Of a DNA stretch of 64,000 bases, positions 16,873-26,120 are shown piece after piece. Source of the stretch: Betaproteobacteria bacterium (lineage in GTDB: Bacteria; Pseudomonadota; Gammaproteobacteria; Burkholderiales; Casimicrobiaceae). How positions within the stretch are numbered: the stretch's first letter is position 1; each line of letters opens with the position of its first letter. The notes under the pieces are model-generated. The model made no database searches. It saw only the letters and a program-made list of their open reading frames with translations, and was not told where the DNA came from. The DNA lies in the NCBI GenBank assembly GCA_016704895.1, contig JADIZG010000004.1, forward strand, positions 1 to 64,000, written 5' to 3'. The position numbers and the translations under genes were made by a program.

Positions 16873-19800
16873 TCAGGCGCTCTCGAGCGTCTGCCGGATC
16901 GCCTCGGTTTCCGCCGCGGGGGCGCGTCCGAGGACGATCGACAGCAATTCGCGGCAGCGCCGGTAGGTGAGCATCGCGCCGGCGGCGTCGCCCGATTCGC
17001 GCTGGCAGACCATCAGGCGCCGGTAGACGGCTTCGGCCAGGTTGTCGCGCTCGAGCGCGGCCTCGTAGAGCGGTCGCGCGGCGGCGAAGTCCCCCCGCGC
17101 TTCGCGCCACTCGGCTTCGGCGAGCACGGCGCGCAGCATCCGCGACTTGAGGCGGTCGCGTGCGCGCACCGCCCAGGGCACGGCGGCCTCGTCGGCCAGG
17201 AAATCGCCGCGCGCCAGCGCGAGCGCTCGCTCGACCTGAACCGGCTCCGCGTCGAGCAGCGCCTCGAGCGCGAGGGCGTCGACCCAGACGGTGGCCGGGT
17301 CGAGCGACAGCTTGCCTTCGGAGAGTGCGATCGCGCCCTCGACGTCGACGAGCTTGCGCAGCCGGTAGAGCGTGCTGTCGAACGACGTCTTCGCGACGTC
17401 GCCCTCCGCCTCGGGCCACAGCAGCGAGGTCAGCATCGCCGCGTCGACGCGCTTCGCGCCGTGCGCGATCAGCGCCTTCAGGAGCTCGAGCGGCTTCTTC
17501 TGCGCCTTGCCGCGCGAGACGACCGGCTCCCCGTGACGCTTGAGCTCGAAGGCGCCGAAGGTCCGGATCGCGAGCGGCCACGGCCACTCGGCCAGGTCGG
17601 GCGACGGGGCCGGCAGCGTCCGCAAACGCGCGAGCGTGCGCGCGTACTCGGGCTCGACGCCGTGGGCGAGCGCGAGCGCCACGAGCCGCGCGACGTCCGC
17701 GGGCGCCTGCCGCATGAAGCCGTAGAACCGGGCCTCACGGCACGCGGCGAAGAGGTTCGCGAGGATCGCGACCGCGCCCGGCTCGTTGCCCCTCGCGATC
17801 GCGAACTGCGCGCGCGCGAGGTCGCGGTGCCAGGTGAAGCTCCGCTTGTCGACGGGCGCCGCGAGCGCGATCGCCTCCTCGTAGCGGTTGATCGCCTCCT
17901 CGTGGCGACCGGCCGCCAGGAGCGCATGCGCGCCCAGAACCATCAGGTGCGGCAGCTGCATCGCCGGCAGTCCCGCCTCGCGCCCGATCTCGACCGCCTC
18001 GCGCGAAGCCGCGGCGGCTTCCTGCGGCCGTCCCGAGATCAGCAGGAACGCGGCCTCCTGGTGCCTGAAATAGGCGACGTCCATCCGCCGCGCGGGATTG
18101 AGCACCGTGCGCAGGCGCTCGAGCGCGGCCCTCGCTCCCGCGACGTCCCGCGCGGCCGACGCCGCGCTCACGTCGGCGTGATAGATCTCGAACAGCACCG
18201 AGGAGAGCCCGTGCTCGCGCGCGATCGCCTCGGCCTCCGCCATGCGCTTTCGCGCCCGCGCGTACTGGCGCGTGATCTGCTCGTGGAACGCGAGGTGGAC
18301 GAGGAACCAGACGCGGCTCAGCGGCGTCGCCTGCGGGTCGTCGAGCCACGGCAGCGCGAGCGCGATCAGCGCGTCGGCCGATTCGCCCTTCGTCGCCCAG
18401 TTGTAGAAGTTGAACAGCACCGACGCGGCGCTCACGCGCACGTTGACCGGCGCGCCGGCGATCTCCCGGCTCGCCAGCAGCGTCGCGACCGCCCGGGCGT
18501 GCGCCATCAGGTCCGGGTGCGTCGGCTGGCGGAACAGCAGCGCGAGCAGCAGGCTCGCGCGCACGCGGAGCTCCTCGGCCGGCGACGCGAGGACGTCCGG
18601 CTCCGCGAGGCCGCGCTCGAGCACGCCGATCCAGCGGTCGAGCGGCGCGAAGTCGGCCCACTCGTGGTAGTGGCAGTCGATCGACGCCGCGGCGGCGAGC
18701 ATCGCGTGGCGCGTGTCGCCGGCAGCGGCGAACGCTTGGTGCGCGCGCGCGAGGAGCGCCTTCGCACGCGAAGGCTTGCCGTAGACGTGCGCGAGACCGA
18801 GCACGTAGACGAGCGCCGGCTCGCCCTCCGCACGTCCGGCGGGAGCGAGTCGATCCATTCGCGCAGCGTGTCGTGGCGGCCCTCGCCGATCAGCTGCATC
18901 GACGCGTCCCGCGCGAGCGCGGCGAGCTCGCGCCACGCGCCGGCGGTCCGGTAGAGCGCCGCGGCCGCGTCGATGTCGCCCCGGTCGAGCACGAGCTCGG
19001 CCGCGCGCGCGAGCGCGGCGCGCCGCTCGTCGGCGGGGAGCCGCGCGCGTCCCTCGGCGAGCAGGAACTCGCGGAACAGCGAGTGGAACTGGTAGACGGT
19101 GCGCTCGCCGCCGCGGCGCCGGTCGACGAACAGGTGGCGACGGTAGAGGTGTTCGAGGAGGCGGTGCGCGTCGGCGTTGCCCGAGAGCGCCTCGGCGTCC
19201 GCCGCCGTGACCGAGGGCAGCAGCGCCGCGAGCATCAGCGTGCGCCGGTTCTCGGGCCGCGCGCGGGCGAAGATCTCGCCGGTGAAGTAGGTGAACACGG
19301 CCTCGCGGCTGTCGTCGAGCGACGCGGAATCGCGGAGGGCGCCGGCGTCGGCCGCCGAGAGGCGCGCGAGGTGCTCGCGCATCAGCACGAGCCCGGCGAC
19401 CCAACCGCCGCTGGCGCGATGGATCGCCTCGACGATCGCGGGCGTCTCGCCGAAGCGGCCGACGACCGCGGCCGCCTCGTCGGCGGTGAAGCGCAGCGAT
19501 TCCCATCCGAGCTGCACCATCGCCTGCGACGCGAGGAGCCGGCTCATCTCGGGCGGCGGGTCGACGCGCGAGAGGAACACGATGTTGAGTCCCGCCGGCA
19601 ACTCGAGGAGCCCGTCGGCGAACGCCTGCCGCCACTCGGGCGTGCCCGCGGCCTCGTGGAAGTTGTCGACGACGAAGACCGATCCGGCGGGGAACAGCGC
19701 GAAGAACTCGCGCAGGAACCGGCGGGTGAACGCCGCGAGCTCGCTCGCGTAGCCCGGGTTCCAGCGCGGCAGCGAGCCCGCCTTGCGCGCGCCGCGCGCC

Positions 19801-20066
19801 CCGAGCGTGGCCGCGGCGACGCCCAGATAGTGGAAGAACGTCGCGGGATCGCTGTCGCCGATGTCGGCCTGGAACCACAGGCCCGGGGCGCGGCGCGCCT
19901 CGAGCCAGCTCGCGACGAGCGTCGACTTGCCGGCGCCGGGCGGGCCGGCGATGTAGAGCATCGGATGCGCGCGCGCCTCGTCCAGCGCGCGGAACAGGCG
20001 CTCGCGCTTGACGACCGCATAGAGGCGCGGCCGGCTGAACTTGGCGAGCGTGGGCGCGTTCTTCAT
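16873..20066 (-). CDS. MalT/SARP-like transcriptional regulator with NTPase and BTAD domains (one frameshift)
   Basis: About 1,064 residues in two frames. The N-terminal part (ATG 20066 to about 18838) is a signal-transducing NTPase of the MalT type: Walker A AGPPGAGKSTLVASWLEARR, Walker B FVVDNFHEA, and the LFREFLLAEGRARL region. A one-base slip near 18838 (after EWIDSLPPDVR) moves it to the second frame. That part holds TPR-like helices and a C-terminal winged-helix/BTAD output (IRTFGAFELKRHGEPVVSRG, SFDSTLYRLRKLVDVEGA). Such proteins are large inducer-responsive activators. It lies just upstream of the cytochrome c cluster on the same strand and may control it. Confidence 0.8.
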
Positions 20067-20103
20067 CGCGGGGTCGACGCGGGCCGGCGACCCGCTGAAC
20101 CCG

Positions 20104-20718
20104 CTACGTTACCTTCGGACGGTGCCGGTGTTCAATGCCGGAGTCGAGCTTCGCGACGCGGGCGGCGAGCGCCTCGGTGCGCGCGTCGACGTCGGCGGTG
20201 CCCTGCGCGAGGGCCTCGAGCTCGGCGCGCGACGCGACGAGGTTCGACTCGCCCGCGAAGTCGCCGAGGCTGGCTGCGGCGCGCCGCGAGATCTCGGCCG
20301 GGATCGACAGGAGCGTCCGGCCCGCGTCGGCGACCTTCTGGCCGACGATCGGCCCGAGCGCGGCGGCGAACGCCCGCTCGACGAACCAGGGAAACGTCAG
20401 CGCGAGCTCCTCGACGACCTTGGCGAGCGTCGGGTCGCCCTCGCCGCTGACCAGCGCGCTCCAGCGCGACGGGTCGGCCGCGAGCACGGGCAGCGCGAGC
20501 GGCGAGACGGTGAGCGTCAGCGACGGTGCGGCGCCTGCCGCCGCGACCGCGAGCGAGCCGTCGTCGCCGATCGCGTAGCTGGCGCCAAGCGGGCCCGATT
20601 CGAGCGCGAAGATCTGTCCGGCGTGGGTGGCGAGCTTCTCGCGCGCCCAGTGCTCGCCGGCCAGCGTCCGGTTGACGACCCCCGCGGCGAGCGCCGCGGG
20701 GGACTTCGCCCGCGTCAC
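20104..20718 (-). CDS. ubiJ: Ubiquinone biosynthesis accessory factor UbiJ (SCP2-like)
   Basis: A 204-residue protein with an SCP2-like lipid-binding N-terminal domain (ALAAGVVNRTLAGEHWAREK, then PSLTLTVSPLALPVL) and a C-terminal coiled-coil (LVASRAELEALAQGTADVDA). This is the layout of UbiJ, which binds ubiquinone intermediates in the soluble Ubi complex. I chose GTG 20718, which overlaps the TGA of the Tim44-like gene (GTGA). It keeps its usual place after ubiE and the Tim44-like gene, but ubiB is 5.4 kb further on. Confidence 0.88.
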   Translation of the reverse strand: MTRAKSPAALAAGVVNRTLAGEHWAREKLATHAGQIFALESGPLGASYAIGDDGSLAVAAAGAAPSLTLTVSPLALPVLAADPSRWSALVSGEGDPTLAKVVEELALTFPWFVERAFAAALGPIVGQKVADAGRTLLSIPAEISRRAAASLGDFAGESNLVASRAELEALAQGTADVDARTEALAARVAKLDSGIEHRHRPKVT

Positions 20719-21689
20719 GAGGGCATGACCTGCTGCTGGATCCCGGCGACGAGCCAGCCGGTGCTGCCGTCGACCGGCTTCACGAGGTTCCACACCTCGT
20801 CGAACGGCTCGTTCACGCCGCCTTCGCGGGCCGTTCCGGTGAAGCGAACGCTCACCCAGTGATTGGCGTCCTCGGTCGCGACGTCGACGACCTCGGCAGC
20901 GACGTCGACGATCTCGGTCGGGCGCGCCGCGCCGCTCGCCTCCATCTCGCGGACGATCTCGCGGTGGAGCTCGGGGGTCATCACGTCGGCGAGCGCCTTC
21001 GGGTCGTGGCGGTCGTGCGCGGCCTGCACGGCGAGGAACTGCTTGCGCGCCTCCCGGGCAAATCCGGCTGCGTCGAAACCCGCGGGAATGCTGCGCGCAT
21101 GGACGCCGCCTCCCTGCGCGCCGCCGAACACCGGCTCGAAGCTCGAGGGCGGCGGAACCTGCGTTTCGTAGCCGCCCGGCGTCGAGCCGAGCCCGGCGCC
21201 GGCGCCGGCATAGGGCATCGGCGCCCGGGCCGGCGTGCGCCGCGCCATCACCATGCGCACGACGACGATCACCCCCACGGCCAGCAGGGCGATCAGGAGG
21301 AAGCTCGCGAGCTCCTCGGAGAAGCCCAGGTGCGACGCGAGCGCGGCGAGGCCGAGGCCCGCGGCGAGGCCCGCCACCGGGCCGAGCCAGCGCGACGCTC
21401 CGGTCCGCGCCGGCGCGGCGGCACCCGGAATGGCGGGCTTCGCGGCGGCGGTCGCGCCCGCGGGCGGCGGCATCACGGGATTGCTGGCGGCGCCCGCGCC
21501 CGGTGCCGTCGCGGGCATGGCGTTGGTCGTCGTCCCCGATGCCGGGGCGTCGGGCTTGCTCGGTGCGACGCTCTGGCGCTGCGCGCCGAAGCTCTTGCCG
21601 CCCCCCATGCGGGCGGCGTCGGCGGGGACCGCGGCCACGAGCGCGGCGGCGGCGACGGCTACGAATGCGGCAGTGACGAGGTGTTTCAC
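20715..21689 (-). CDS. Tim44-like domain membrane protein
   Basis: A 324-residue protein with a signal-type N-terminus (VTAAFVAVAAAALVAAVPAD), a long Ala/Pro/Gly-rich spacer with GGGKSFGAQRQSV, two hydrophobic segments (about residues 103-150) and a C-terminal Tim44/Tim45-like domain (FAREARKQFLAVQAAHDRHD, then WLVAGIQQQVMPS). Bacterial Tim44-like proteins of this build sit beside ubiE and ubiJ in betaproteobacteria. The role is unknown; lipid or membrane-protein assembly has been proposed for the fold. It overlaps ubiJ by four bases. Confidence 0.85.
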   Translation of the reverse strand: MKHLVTAAFVAVAAAALVAAVPADAARMGGGKSFGAQRQSVAPSKPDAPASGTTTNAMPATAPGAGAASNPVMPPPAGATAAAKPAIPGAAAPARTGASRWLGPVAGLAAGLGLAALASHLGFSEELASFLLIALLAVGVIVVVRMVMARRTPARAPMPYAGAGAGLGSTPGGYETQVPPPSSFEPVFGGAQGGGVHARSIPAGFDAAGFAREARKQFLAVQAAHDRHDPKALADVMTPELHREIVREMEASGAARPTEIVDVAAEVVDVATEDANHWVSVRFTGTAREGGVNEPFDEVWNLVKPVDGSTGWLVAGIQQQVMPS

Positions 21690-21764
21690 GATCGGCTCCG
21701 GTGTTCCGGTAGGTGGGCAATGGGGCGCGCCGCTTGCCGGCGTGCCCCGGGACCTCTTCCGGGT

Positions 21765-22499
21765 TCAGTAGACACGCCCGACGTGCAGCGCGACAACGCC
21801 CGCGGTGAGGTTGTGGTATTCGACCGCGTCGAAGCCCGCCCGTTCCATCATCGCCTTCAGCGTTTCCTGGTCCGGGTGCATGCGGATCGACTCGGCGAGG
21901 TAACGATAGCTCGCTTCGTCGCCGGCGACCAGCCTGCCGAGCTTCGGCAGCACGTTGAACGAGTACCAGTCGTAGGCGGGGGCGAGCGGGGCGGCGACCT
22001 TCGAGAACTCGAGGACCAGCGCGACCCCGCCCGGGACGAGGATCCGGCGCATCTCCGCGAGCGCGTTCTCCTTGTGCGTCACGTTGCGCAGCCCGAAGCC
22101 GATCGAGACGACGTCGAACGAACGGTCGGGGAACGGCAGCCCCTCGGCGTCGCACTGCACGACGGGGAGCGGCATGCCGGAGTCGATCAGTTTGTCGCGC
22201 CCCTCGACGAGCATCGCGTGGTTGATGTCGGTGAGCACGACGCGCCCGGTGGCGCCCGCCGCCTTCGCGAACAGGCGCGCGAGGTCGCCGGTGCCGCCGG
22301 CCAGGTCGAGCACGCGGGCGCCCTCGCGCACGGCGGCGACGCCGACCGCGTAGCGCTTCCACAGCCGGTGCAGCCCGCCCGACATCAGGTCGTTCATCAG
22401 GTCGTACCTGCTCGCGACGGACTCGAAGACGCCGCGCACGCGGCGCGTCTTCTCGTCGGCCGAGACGCGCTCGTAGCCGAAATCGACGGGATCGGTCAT
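21765..22499 (-). CDS. ubiE: Ubiquinone/menaquinone C-methyltransferase UbiE
   Basis: A 244-residue SAM methyltransferase. The family N-terminus is VRGVFESVASRYDLMNDLMS, motif I is VLDLAGGTGDLARLFAKAAG, the post-I acidic residue is in VVLTDINHAML, and the UbiE signatures VSIGFGLRNVTHKENALAEM and LEFSKVAAPLAPAYDWYSFN follow. It methylates C2 of the ubiquinone ring precursor (and demethylmenaquinone where present). Its ATG overlaps the stop of the small membrane gene by four bases (ATGA), so they are co-translated. Confidence 0.96.
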   Translation of the reverse strand: MTDPVDFGYERVSADEKTRRVRGVFESVASRYDLMNDLMSGGLHRLWKRYAVGVAAVREGARVLDLAGGTGDLARLFAKAAGATGRVVLTDINHAMLVEGRDKLIDSGMPLPVVQCDAEGLPFPDRSFDVVSIGFGLRNVTHKENALAEMRRILVPGGVALVLEFSKVAAPLAPAYDWYSFNVLPKLGRLVAGDEASYRYLAESIRMHPDQETLKAMMERAGFDAVEYHNLTAGVVALHVGRVY

Positions 22500-22666
22500 C
22501 GCCTGCCGGCGGAGCGCTCGTCGCGCAGCGCCTTCACGAACAGGAGGTCGAACGCGGTGCCCGCGATCACCGCGACGATCCCGGCCGTCACGTAGCCCGA
22601 GACGAAGAGCAGCACGGCGGCGACGATGCACGCCGTTCCCAGCCCGATCGCGAGCATCTTGGGCAT
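22496..22666 (-). CDS. Small two-helix membrane protein
   Basis: A 56-residue protein with two hydrophobic segments (MLAIGLGTACIVAAVLLFVS and AGIVAVIAGTAFDLLFVKAL) and a basic C-terminus (RDERSAGRR). It overlaps ubiE by four bases and lies seven bases after the DUF971 gene, so it belongs to the ubiquinone operon. I do not recognise a family. Confidence 0.65.
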   Translation of the reverse strand: MPKMLAIGLGTACIVAAVLLFVSGYVTAGIVAVIAGTAFDLLFVKALRDERSAGRR

Positions 22667-22673
22667 CGGCTGC

Positions 22674-23054
22674 CTACTTCTTCGCGTCGCGGGACGCGCC
22701 GGCCTCCGCGAGCCGGTCGAGGTAACGCTGCCAGAGCTCGTCCTGGCGGTCGCCGAGGTCGTACAGGTAGTCCCACGAGTAGATGCCGCTGGCGTGGCCG
22801 TCCGAGAACGTCGGCTGGATCGCGTAGTGGCCGACCGGCTCGACGGTCGTGATCGCGACCTCGCGCTTGCCCACCTGCAGCGTTTCCTGCCCCGGGCCGT
22901 GGCCGCGCACCTCGGCCGACGGCGAGTAGACGCGCAGGAACTCGTAGGGCAGCCGGAAGCTGCGCCCGTCGGCGAAGGCGATCTCGAGCACGCGCGAGGC
23001 CTGGTGCAGCGTGAGCGCGGTGGGATGCGGCGTGGCGGTCTCGGGGGCGGACAT
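22674..23054 (-). CDS. DUF971 (gamma-butyrobetaine-hydroxylase N-terminal-like) protein
   Basis: A 126-residue protein with the DUF971/GBBH-like N-terminal fold: ALTLHQASRVLEIAFADGRS, LPYEFLRVYSPSAEVRGHGP and the ending SDGHASGIYSWDYLYDLG. This stand-alone domain is a fixed neighbour of ubiE in betaproteobacteria. Related domains are found in Fe-S cluster and hydroxylase proteins, but the role of this form is unknown. It is the first gene of the ubiquinone operon; the 23055-23248 gap holds divergent promoters. Confidence 0.9.
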   Translation of the reverse strand: MSAPETATPHPTALTLHQASRVLEIAFADGRSFRLPYEFLRVYSPSAEVRGHGPGQETLQVGKREVAITTVEPVGHYAIQPTFSDGHASGIYSWDYLYDLGDRQDELWQRYLDRLAEAGASRDAKK

Positions 23055-23248
23055 CGTCGAGGCGGGGCGGTTCGGCCGGCCATTGTACGACGCCCCGGAC
23101 GGTCGCCGGCCCGATCCGCGGGCGCCCCGCCGCGGCGCCGGCGGGGAGGCGGCCCGAGGTCGGGCGCGCCGCGAACGTGATTCACGCGACGCGCAAGCCG
23201 CCCTTGGCCGGCCCCTCGCCGAGGGGCTCGGTCGGCTAGACTCGCAGG

Positions 23249-24847
23249 GTGACCGGCCGTCTCGCCACGCTCACCGGCGACTTCCTCGCCCAGTCCCCGC
23301 TGCGGCACGGGCCTTTCCGCGTGTTCTACGCGGGCGCGATCGCCGCCGCGCTCGGCTACACGATGCAGACGACGGTCGCCGCGTGGCTGATGGCGACGCT
23401 CACGCCCTCCGCCGTGATGGTGGCGCTCGTGCAGACCGCGAGCACCGCGCCGGCACTGCTGTTCGGACTGTTCGCGGGCGCGATGGCCGACATCGTCGAC
23501 CGTCGCAAGGTGATCGTCGCGACGCAAGTCGTCCTGGTGGCCGCGTCGGCGCTCCTCGGCGTCGCCGCGATCGCGGGATGGGTCGGCCCGGCGATGCTGC
23601 TCGCGATGACGTTCGTCGTCGGCGCCGGCTTCGCGTTCTACCAGCCCGCGCAGCAGGCGAGCGTCAACGATCTCGTCGCGCGCGCCGAGATGCCGCAGGC
23701 GGTGTCGCTCAACGCGGTGGGTTTCAACGTGTCGCGCGCGATCGGCCCGGCGATCGCCGGCGCGCTCACCGCGCTCGTCGGCACCGCGAGCGCGCTGTTC
23801 GCGAGCGCGGCGTGCTTCGCGGCGATGATCGTGGCGATGCGGCGCGTGAAGACGCGCGCGCCGATCCTGCCCGGGGTCCCCGAGCGGCTCTTCTCCGGCG
23901 TCCAGATCGGCCTGCGCTACGCCAGGCATTCGCCCGCGCTGCGCGCGTTCATCCTGCGCACGTTCTCGTTCACCGCGTGCGCGAGCGCGCTCTGGGCGCT
24001 CCTGCCGGTGATCGCGCGCGACCAGCTGGGGCTCGGCGCGAGCGGGTACGGCTTCCTCTTCGCGATGCTCGGGGTCGGCGCCGTCATCGGTGCGCTCTCG
24101 ATCCCGCGGCAGCTCAAGGTCCGCTCGCTCAACCGCGTCGTGCTGTCGGCGACGATCCTGTGGGCGCTCGCGAACGTGCTGATCGCCGCGACCGGGCACG
24201 TTGCGTTCGCCGCCGTCGGCACGTTCTGCTCGGGCGCCGCGTGGGTGACCGTGCACGCGAGCCTGTCCACCGGGACGCAGAGCTCGGTGCCCGCGTGGGT
24301 GCGCGCGAGGGCGGTCGGGATGAACCTGGTCGCCGTGCAGGCGTGCCTCGCGATCGGCAGCCCGGCGTGGGGCCTGCTCGCGGCGGCGACCGATACGCGC
24401 GTCGCGCTGGCCGCGTCCTCCGCGCTGCTCCTCATGCTGGTCCTGCTGATCCGCGGCGTGCGGGTCAGGATGGGCAGCGAGGCCGACGTGACGCCGGGCT
24501 CGACGCTCCCCGAGCTCGACATCGACGCCGAGCCCGGCCCCGACGACGGGCCGGTGCTGATCCAGATCGAGTACCAGATCGCGCCGGACGACCGCGAGGC
24601 GTTCCTCGAGGCGATCCGCAAGGTGGCCCCGACGCGCCGGCGCAACGGCGCGACGAGCTGGCGCGTGTTCCGCGACCTCTCGACCGAGGGCCGGTTCGTC
24701 GAGCGCTACATCGTCGAGTCGTGGGCCGAGTACGTGCGCCTGCGCTCGCGCATGACGATGTCCGATCGCACGATCCAGTCGCGTGCGCTCGACCTGCAGC
24801 AGGAGGGGACGCCCGTCCGGGTCTCGCGGTTCCTGGGCATCGAGTAG
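23249..24847 (+). CDS. MFS transporter (EntS/DUF894 type) with C-terminal monooxygenase-like domain
   Basis: A 532-residue protein. Residues 1-400 form about 11-12 membrane helices of the MFS_3/DUF894 group, with the loop GAMADIVDRRKVIVATQ and the helix FAFYQPAQQASVNDLVARAE. The last 95 residues are soluble and ferredoxin-like (VLIQIEYQIAPDDREAFLEA, SWRVFRDLSTEGRFVERYIV), resembling ABM/antibiotic monooxygenase dimer domains often attached to this group. It probably exports a small molecule. I start at GTG 23249; no good ATG fits. Confidence 0.85.
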   Translation: MTGRLATLTGDFLAQSPLRHGPFRVFYAGAIAAALGYTMQTTVAAWLMATLTPSAVMVALVQTASTAPALLFGLFAGAMADIVDRRKVIVATQVVLVAASALLGVAAIAGWVGPAMLLAMTFVVGAGFAFYQPAQQASVNDLVARAEMPQAVSLNAVGFNVSRAIGPAIAGALTALVGTASALFASAACFAAMIVAMRRVKTRAPILPGVPERLFSGVQIGLRYARHSPALRAFILRTFSFTACASALWALLPVIARDQLGLGASGYGFLFAMLGVGAVIGALSIPRQLKVRSLNRVVLSATILWALANVLIAATGHVAFAAVGTFCSGAAWVTVHASLSTGTQSSVPAWVRARAVGMNLVAVQACLAIGSPAWGLLAAATDTRVALAASSALLLMLVLLIRGVRVRMGSEADVTPGSTLPELDIDAEPGPDDGPVLIQIEYQIAPDDREAFLEAIRKVAPTRRRNGATSWRVFRDLSTEGRFVERYIVESWAEYVRLRSRMTMSDRTIQSRALDLQQEGTPVRVSRFLGIE

Positions 24848-24885
24848 CCGGGCCGCGGCCGCGCGGCGCCGTCAGCGGGCGGGCG

Positions 24886-26061
24886 TCACTTGAAGACGGT
24901 TCCCGAAGCCGGCGTGTTGGCCTCGGGGACGATGTCGAGGTTGCCGAGTCCCGAGAAGACGTTGCGGTTCTTGGCTTCCTTGCCCTCGAGCTTGATCGAC
25001 AGCCGCAGGTCGTTGAGCGAGTCGGCGTTGCGCAGCGCGTCCTCGTAGCTGATGAGCCCCGCCTCGTAGAGGTCGAACAGCGACTGGTCGAACGTCTGCA
25101 TGCCGAGCTCGCGCGAGCGCTTCATGATGTCCTTGATGCCGCTGACGTCGCCCTTGAAGATCAGGTCGGAGATGAGCGGCGAGTTGAGCATCACCTCGAC
25201 CGACGGGACGCGGCCCTTGCCGTCGCGGCGCGGGATCAGCCGCTGCGCGACGAACGCGCGCGTGTTGAGCGACAGGTCCATCAGGAGCTGCGAGCGCCGC
25301 TCCTCGGGGAAGAAGTTGATGATGCGGTCGAGCGCCTGGTTCGTGCTGTTCGCGTGCAGCGTCGCGAGGCACAGGTGCCCGGTCTCGGCGAACGCGATCG
25401 CGTAGTCCATCGTCTCGCGGTCGCGGATCTCGCCGATCAGGATCACGTCGGGCGCCTGCCGCAGCGTGTTCTTGAGCGCGATCTGCCAGCCCTCGGTGTC
25501 GACGCCCACCTCGCGCTGCGTGATGATGCAGTTCGCGTGCTGGTGGACGAACTCGATCGGGTCCTCGATCGTGATGATGTGTCCGTAGCTGTTGTCGTTC
25601 CGGTAGCCGAGCAGCGCCGACATCGACGTCGACTTGCCGCTGCCGGTCGCGCCGACGAACAGCATGATGCCGCGCTTGCTCATGATCACGTCCTTGAGCA
25701 CCGGCGGCAGGCCGAGATCCTCGAACTTCGGGATCGTCGTGTTGATCGTGCGCAGCACCATGCCGACGCGCCCCTGCTGCACGAAGGCGTTGACGCGGAA
25801 GCGCCCGATCCCGGGCGGGGCGATCGCGAAGTTGCACTCCTTCGTCGACTCGAACTCGGCGGCCTGCTTGTCGTTCATCACGCTGCGCACCAGCTCGATC
25901 GTGTGCTGGGGCGTGAGCGAGGACTTGGACACCGGCGTGATCTTGCCGTCGACCTTGAGCGCCGGCGGAAACTCGGCGGTGATGAACAGGTCGGAGCCCT
26001 TCTGCCGGACCAGCAGGTCGAGGAGCTCGTGGATGAACTTGGTGGCGCGTTCGCGTTCCAT
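24886..26061 (-). CDS. pilU: Type IV pilus retraction-associated ATPase PilU
   Basis: A 391-residue secretion ATPase. Walker A is VGATGSGKSTSMSALLGYRN, the Asp box ITIEDPIEFVHQHANCIITQ, Walker B VILIGEIRDRETM and the His box ETGHLCLATLHANSTNQALD. The longer N-terminus, the C-terminal tail after SLNDLRLSIKLEGKEAKNRN and the position right after pilT mark it as PilU rather than PilT. It assists PilT in retracting type IV pili at the inner membrane. No other pilus genes are in the window. Confidence 0.95.
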   Translation of the reverse strand: MERERATKFIHELLDLLVRQKGSDLFITAEFPPALKVDGKITPVSKSSLTPQHTIELVRSVMNDKQAAEFESTKECNFAIAPPGIGRFRVNAFVQQGRVGMVLRTINTTIPKFEDLGLPPVLKDVIMSKRGIMLFVGATGSGKSTSMSALLGYRNDNSYGHIITIEDPIEFVHQHANCIITQREVGVDTEGWQIALKNTLRQAPDVILIGEIRDRETMDYAIAFAETGHLCLATLHANSTNQALDRIINFFPEERRSQLLMDLSLNTRAFVAQRLIPRRDGKGRVPSVEVMLNSPLISDLIFKGDVSGIKDIMKRSRELGMQTFDQSLFDLYEAGLISYEDALRNADSLNDLRLSIKLEGKEAKNRNVFSGLGNLDIVPEANTPASGTVFK

Positions 26062-26120
26062 GGTGTCGTCCTTGCCGTCGAATTCCGCTTCGCGCGGTCC
26101 CCGACGGTCGGCTCGGGCGG

